From Eubacterium sp. (GTDB taxonomy: Bacteria; Bacillota; Clostridia; Lachnospirales; Lachnospiraceae): a stretch of DNA of 32,923 nucleotides. Location: positions 1-32,923 of the forward strand of contig DNFT01000065.1 in NCBI GenBank assembly GCA_003486385.1. The letters are read 5' to 3'. Both the position numbers and the translations under genes were made by a program. Under the pieces are notes generated by a model that saw only the letters and a list, made by a program, of their open reading frames with translations, was not told where the DNA came from and did no database searches. Positions 32,102-32,923 of this stretch are shown in pieces. How positions within the stretch are numbered: the stretch's first letter is position 1; every line of letters begins with the position of its first letter.

Positions 32102-32920
32102 TTGAATAATGATGAAGTGAAGCTTCAGTGGCATCCGGCATTTTGTGCGGCAGCGCGACTTGAGTTTTGTGAGGACAAGGGACAGCTCGAATTTTATTCT
32201 GAGTACAATCTTAGCAGAAAGCCACTGCAGATAGACCTTTTGATAGTGGAAAAGGCAAATAATGTAAAGTTGAAGAACCAGATAGGGCATATATTCAGAA
32301 AGAATAACATAATTGAATATAAGTGTCCGGGAGATTCGATGTCGATAGATGATTTCTATAAGACTGTTGCATATGCCTGCATGTACAAGGCATTAGGTGA
32401 GAAGGTAGACGCGGTTTCAGCGAGTGAGCTTACAATCTCCATGGTGCGTGAGAGCTATCCTGAGAGCATGGCTGCCATGCTGAAAAAACAGGGGATAGAA
32501 ATCAGGAAGGTATACGAGGGAATATATTATCTGGAGAATTTTTTTATTCCTGCACAGATAGTTGTGACAAAGGATTTGTCACCGGGTTATCATAACAGCC
32601 TGAGGGTATTGTCAAGAAATGCTGTGAAGAGTGATGTCGAGGCATTTGTAAAGGATATGGAAGGCTACATAGGTAAGAGCGAAAAATCAGATGCAGATGC
32701 AGTTTTGCAGGTCAGTATGTCAGCAAATTATGAGATATATGAGAAAGTAAGGAGGGAGAACACAATGTGTGAAGCATTAAGAAGGCTTATGAAAGACGAG
32801 ATTGAGGAAACTTTAGATGCTGCCAAAAAGGAAGCAAGTAAAATCGGTCATGAGGAAGGTAGGGCACAGGGACTGGTTGAAGGCAGAGCTAAAGGAAGAG
32901 AATTAAAATATACCCCATAG
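32102..32920 (+). CDS. Rpn-like PD-(D/E)XK nuclease family protein, paralogue B, probably C-terminally truncated
   Basis: Paralogue of the protein at 26631, with the same TTG start, the same core (DLLIVEK with Asp45, NNIIEYKCP with Glu72/Lys74) and close similarity up to about residue 235. It then ends early, in a short Gly/Glu/Arg/Ala-rich tail and RELKYTP, at 272 aa against 295. The lost part corresponds to the helical tail of paralogue A. A frameshift or a shorter natural form are both possible, and the window ends 3 nt after the stop. The nuclease core appears intact. Confidence 0.72.
   Translation: MNNDEVKLQWHPAFCAAARLEFCEDKGQLEFYSEYNLSRKPLQIDLLIVEKANNVKLKNQIGHIFRKNNIIEYKCPGDSMSIDDFYKTVAYACMYKALGEKVDAVSASELTISMVRESYPESMAAMLKKQGIEIRKVYEGIYYLENFFIPAQIVVTKDLSPGYHNSLRVLSRNAVKSDVEAFVKDMEGYIGKSEKSDADAVLQVSMSANYEIYEKVRRENTMCEALRRLMKDEIEETLDAAKKEASKIGHEEGRAQGLVEGRAKGRELKYTP
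32765..32920 (+). CDS. Possible intragenic C-terminal protein of paralogue B
   Basis: AGGAGG (32750-32755) precedes an in-frame ATG (32765) by 9 nt, exactly matching paralogue A in codon number and spacing. The product would be 51 aa, starting MCEALRRLMKDEIEETLDAA. If the short C-terminus is damage, this copy might give a defective partner protein. The caveat that AGG-AGG encodes Arg-Arg applies here too. Confidence 0.45.
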   Translation: MCEALRRLMKDEIEETLDAAKKEASKIGHEEGRAQGLVEGRAKGRELKYTP

Positions 32921-32923
32921 AAT

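Overview
The window looks like a chromosomal stretch of a low-to-moderate GC anaerobic Firmicute, most likely a gut Lachnospiraceae. The evidence is the clostridial protein types (HPr lacking Ser46, a CD1871A-type CXXC peptide, a clostridial DinB protein, CydDC-like exporters, Rpn-like PD-(D/E)XK proteins), strong AGGAGG ribosome sites, frequent TTG starts and heavy AGG/AGA arginine use. No rRNA, tRNA, CRISPR array, phage genes or complete insertion sequence was seen. The species cannot be fixed from the sequence alone.

Layout. (1) 1-1016: the 3' end of an AT-richer ABC ATPase gene, a 32-codon ORF and a clean terminator. (2) 1279-7554: a complete fructose PTS locus, fruK-fruA-ptsH-ptsI-fruR, with a promoter covered by 10-bp tandem repeats; PEP-derived phosphate can pass EI -> HPr -> FruA -> fructose-1-P -> FruK using this locus alone. 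(3) 7656-11989: DinB-like protein, XRE regulator with membrane helices and a zinc ribbon, AlkD-like DNA glycosylase with an insertion, a double HD/HD-GYP protein and an SseB-like protein. (4) 12082-16193: a minus-strand operon for a CXXC micropeptide, a NapH-type 4Fe-4S membrane protein and a TlpA-type lipoprotein, divergent from an OmpR-type two-component system; together they look like a regulated trans-membrane electron relay. (5) 16343-19894: a MATE exporter behind a possible attenuator, a YczE-type membrane protein, a decayed ClbS/DfsB gene and a LysR regulator. (6) 20116-26291: ROK glucokinase, D-aminoacyl-tRNA deacylase, thiamine pyrophosphokinase, two more MATE exporters and cysK with a palindromic operator over its -35 box. 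(7) 26453-32920: two paralogous Rpn-like nuclease cassettes flanking a CydDC-like exporter pair and a YgbA-family gene.

The most interesting signal is in the two nuclease paralogues. Each has, at exactly the same codon (222), an AGGAGG site 9 nt before an in-frame ATG, so each could make a separate C-terminal small protein. This is the arrangement known for the RpnL/RpnS intragenic toxin-antitoxin system. Their roughly 150-bp leaders also appear better conserved than their coding sequences. Other notable items are multi-hairpin leader repeats before ptsI and ygbA, an inverted pair of dispersed repeats (6569 and 16231), REP-like GGGACAGGGG palindromes, and the uncharacterised CXXC/4Fe-4S/TlpA operon.
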